Below, piece by piece: positions 13,505 to 14,687 of a stretch of 14,687 nt of DNA. Position 1 is the stretch's first letter, and each line of letters starts with the position of its first letter. Position numbers and translations under genes: made by a program. Below the pieces are notes generated by a model that saw only the letters and a program-made list of their open reading frames with translations, was not told the DNA's origin and did no database searches. Location: assembly GCA_015259235.1 (NCBI GenBank), contig JABZGM010000037.1:1-14687 (forward strand), in the 5' to 3' direction. Origin of the DNA: Alloprevotella sp. Lineage in GTDB: Bacteria; Bacteroidota; Bacteroidia; Bacteroidales; Bacteroidaceae.

Positions 13505-14687
13505 TTAGCGGAGTTCGAGCTGCACCACATTCTCTACGTGGTGCGTTTGGGGGAACATATCGACAGGCTGTACCTTGACCACACGATATTTAGCATCAAG
13601 CAATTGGAGATCTCGCGCTTGTGTGGCAGGATTGCACGACACGTAGATAATGCGCTGGGGAGCAGCATTCAAAATCACATTGACCACATCGGCGTGCATA
13701 CCAGCACGAGGGGGGTCTGTGATGATGACATCGGGACGACCATGCTCAGCGATGAAATCATTGGTGAGGATGTCTTTCATATCTCCAGCATAAAACAGTG
13801 TCTTATCATCTTGTCCATTGAGCGCAGCATTGACTTTTGCATCTTCAATAGCCTCAGGCACATATTCAATGCCGACTACAAAGCGCGCTTTCTTCGCAAC
13901 AAAATTGGCGATTGTGCCCGTGCCCGTGTAAAGGTCGTAGACAAGTTCATTACCGGTGAGCTCGGCAAATTCACGTGTCACCTTGTAAAGTTCGTAGGCT
14001 TGCTCAGAATTGGTTTGATAAAAGCTCTTAGGACCCACCTTGAAGCGCAAACCTTCCATCTCTTCGTAGATAAAATCAGTACCACTATAGGTGATGACAT
14101 CCAAATCTCCTATTGTATCGTTACACTTGGTGTTGTTGACATAAAGCAAGGAGGAGATTTCGGGGAAAGACTTGTGCAAGAATTCCATCACCATCAGTGC
14201 ATCTTCGCGCTCTTTGTCGGTGGTGATACAAAACTGTACGAGCAACATGATTTCTCCAGTTGAGGCAGTGCGCAACATAATGTTGCGGAGCAAACCATGA
14301 TTGTTGCGGAGATCATAAAATTCTAGATTCTTCTCGATGGCAAAGGTACGGAGTTGATTGCGAATCTCATTATTGATTCCTGTCATCAAATGACATTCGT
14401 CAATATCAAGAATTTTATCAAAGGCACCAGGGATATGAAAGCCCACGGCATTCATCTGATCAAACTTTTCTCCGCTCTTCACCTGCTCAAGTGTGAGCCA
14501 TTTCTTATTGGAGAAGCCAAATTCTAGTTTATTTCTATATTCTTGTGTGCGTTTTGACCCTAAAATAGGCGTACACTCTGGGAGTTCCACCTTGCCAATA
14601 CGCGTGAGATTGTCCATCACTTGCTTTTGCTTATAGCGCAGTTGCTCTTCGTAGGGCAAGATTTGCCACTTGCAACCGCCACAACCG
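13505..14687 (-). CDS. rlmD: 23S rRNA (uracil-C5)-methyltransferase RlmD/RumA (5' end outside window)
   Basis: A TrmA/RumA-family enzyme that makes 5-methyluridine in 23S rRNA (U1939 in E. coli) using SAM. The frame is open to the window edge, and the bases beyond the apparent TTG start at 14659 encode GCGGCKWQI: the last two cysteines of the [4Fe-4S] motif CxxxxxCxxC. The gene therefore starts outside the window, and an N-terminal TRAM domain is expected there. Counting from that TTG, C89 (ECHLM) is the likely fourth cluster ligand; FYQTN (213-217), DLYTGTGT (SAM motif I, 242-249), DPPRAG (315-320), the catalytic cysteine C342 in YVSCNP and the base E376 in HHVENVVQLE are all present. The family also holds RlmC, RlmCD and TrmA; the Fe-S cysteines exclude TrmA. 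An RlmCD-like dual specificity cannot be excluded. Confidence 0.94.
   Translation of the reverse strand, partial: GCGGCKWQILPYEEQLRYKQKQVMDNLTRIGKVELPECTPILGSKRTQEYRNKLEFGFSNKKWLTLEQVKSGEKFDQMNAVGFHIPGAFDKILDIDECHLMTGINNEIRNQLRTFAIEKNLEFYDLRNNHGLLRNIMLRTASTGEIMLLVQFCITTDKEREDALMVMEFLHKSFPEISSLLYVNNTKCNDTIGDLDVITYSGTDFIYEEMEGLRFKVGPKSFYQTNSEQAYELYKVTREFAELTGNELVYDLYTGTGTIANFVAKKARFVVGIEYVPEAIEDAKVNAALNGQDDKTLFYAGDMKDILTNDFIAEHGRPDVIITDPPRAGMHADVVNVILNAAPQRIIYVSCNPATQARDLQLLDAKYRVVKVQPVDMFPQTHHVENVVQLELR

Noticed and set aside
13264..13530. An 88-codon minus-strand frame between rlmD and the 235-aa gene
   Set aside because: It overlaps both neighbours in another frame and its translation is rich in Arg, His and Ser with no domain-like pattern.
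13538..14263. A 241-codon open frame on the plus strand
   Set aside because: It lies wholly antisense to rlmD, whose catalytic motifs are all intact; the translation has no recognisable domain and no promoter in front.

Overview
The window is most likely from a member of the Bacteroidales, probably Prevotellaceae or a close relative. The reasons are a paired SusC-type TonB-dependent transporter and SusD-type lipoprotein, a short secreted protein ending in a type IX secretion (T9SS) sorting domain, a promoter of the Bacteroidetes TAnnTTTG type, and the lack of convincing Shine-Dalgarno sequences. All twelve genes that can be supported lie on the minus strand, so transcription runs from high to low coordinates. 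No tRNA, rRNA, CRISPR array, insertion sequence or prophage gene was seen.

Right half (14687 down to about 9765), housekeeping run: rlmD (23S rRNA uracil methyltransferase, 5' end cut by the window edge), two conserved-looking small proteins of unknown function (235 and 95 aa), a hotdog-fold acyl-CoA thioesterase, aroB (3-dehydroquinate synthase, shikimate pathway) and an EamA/DMT-type 10-helix membrane transporter. Gaps are 22 to 131 bp with no clear internal terminator, so some or all may be co-transcribed. Two hairpins follow the transporter; the second is followed by a T-rich stretch in the minus direction and looks like the terminator of this run.

Middle (about 9764 to 9415): a 350-bp control region. 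It holds the two terminator hairpins, an 8-bp-arm inverted repeat that may be an operator, a single good TAnnTTTG promoter element, and an 11-bp stem-loop in the leader of the SusC mRNA.

Left half (9414 down to 1), nutrient-acquisition run: SusC-type transporter, SusD-type lipoprotein, a 159-aa T9SS-type secreted protein, a 333-aa exported protein of unknown function whose start overlaps the previous stop (ATGA), an M16 zinc metallopeptidase with a signal peptide, and the start of an exported ChaN-like protein of the haem-binding GEMHN family (3' end outside the window). No glycosidase or other polysaccharide enzyme is present, so this is not an ordinary polysaccharide utilisation locus. The set suggests uptake of a peptide, haem or metalloprotein-derived ligand across the outer membrane followed by periplasmic proteolysis, loosely parallel to RagAB peptide import or the Fus ferredoxin system. 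That functional reading is inference; the families themselves are well supported.
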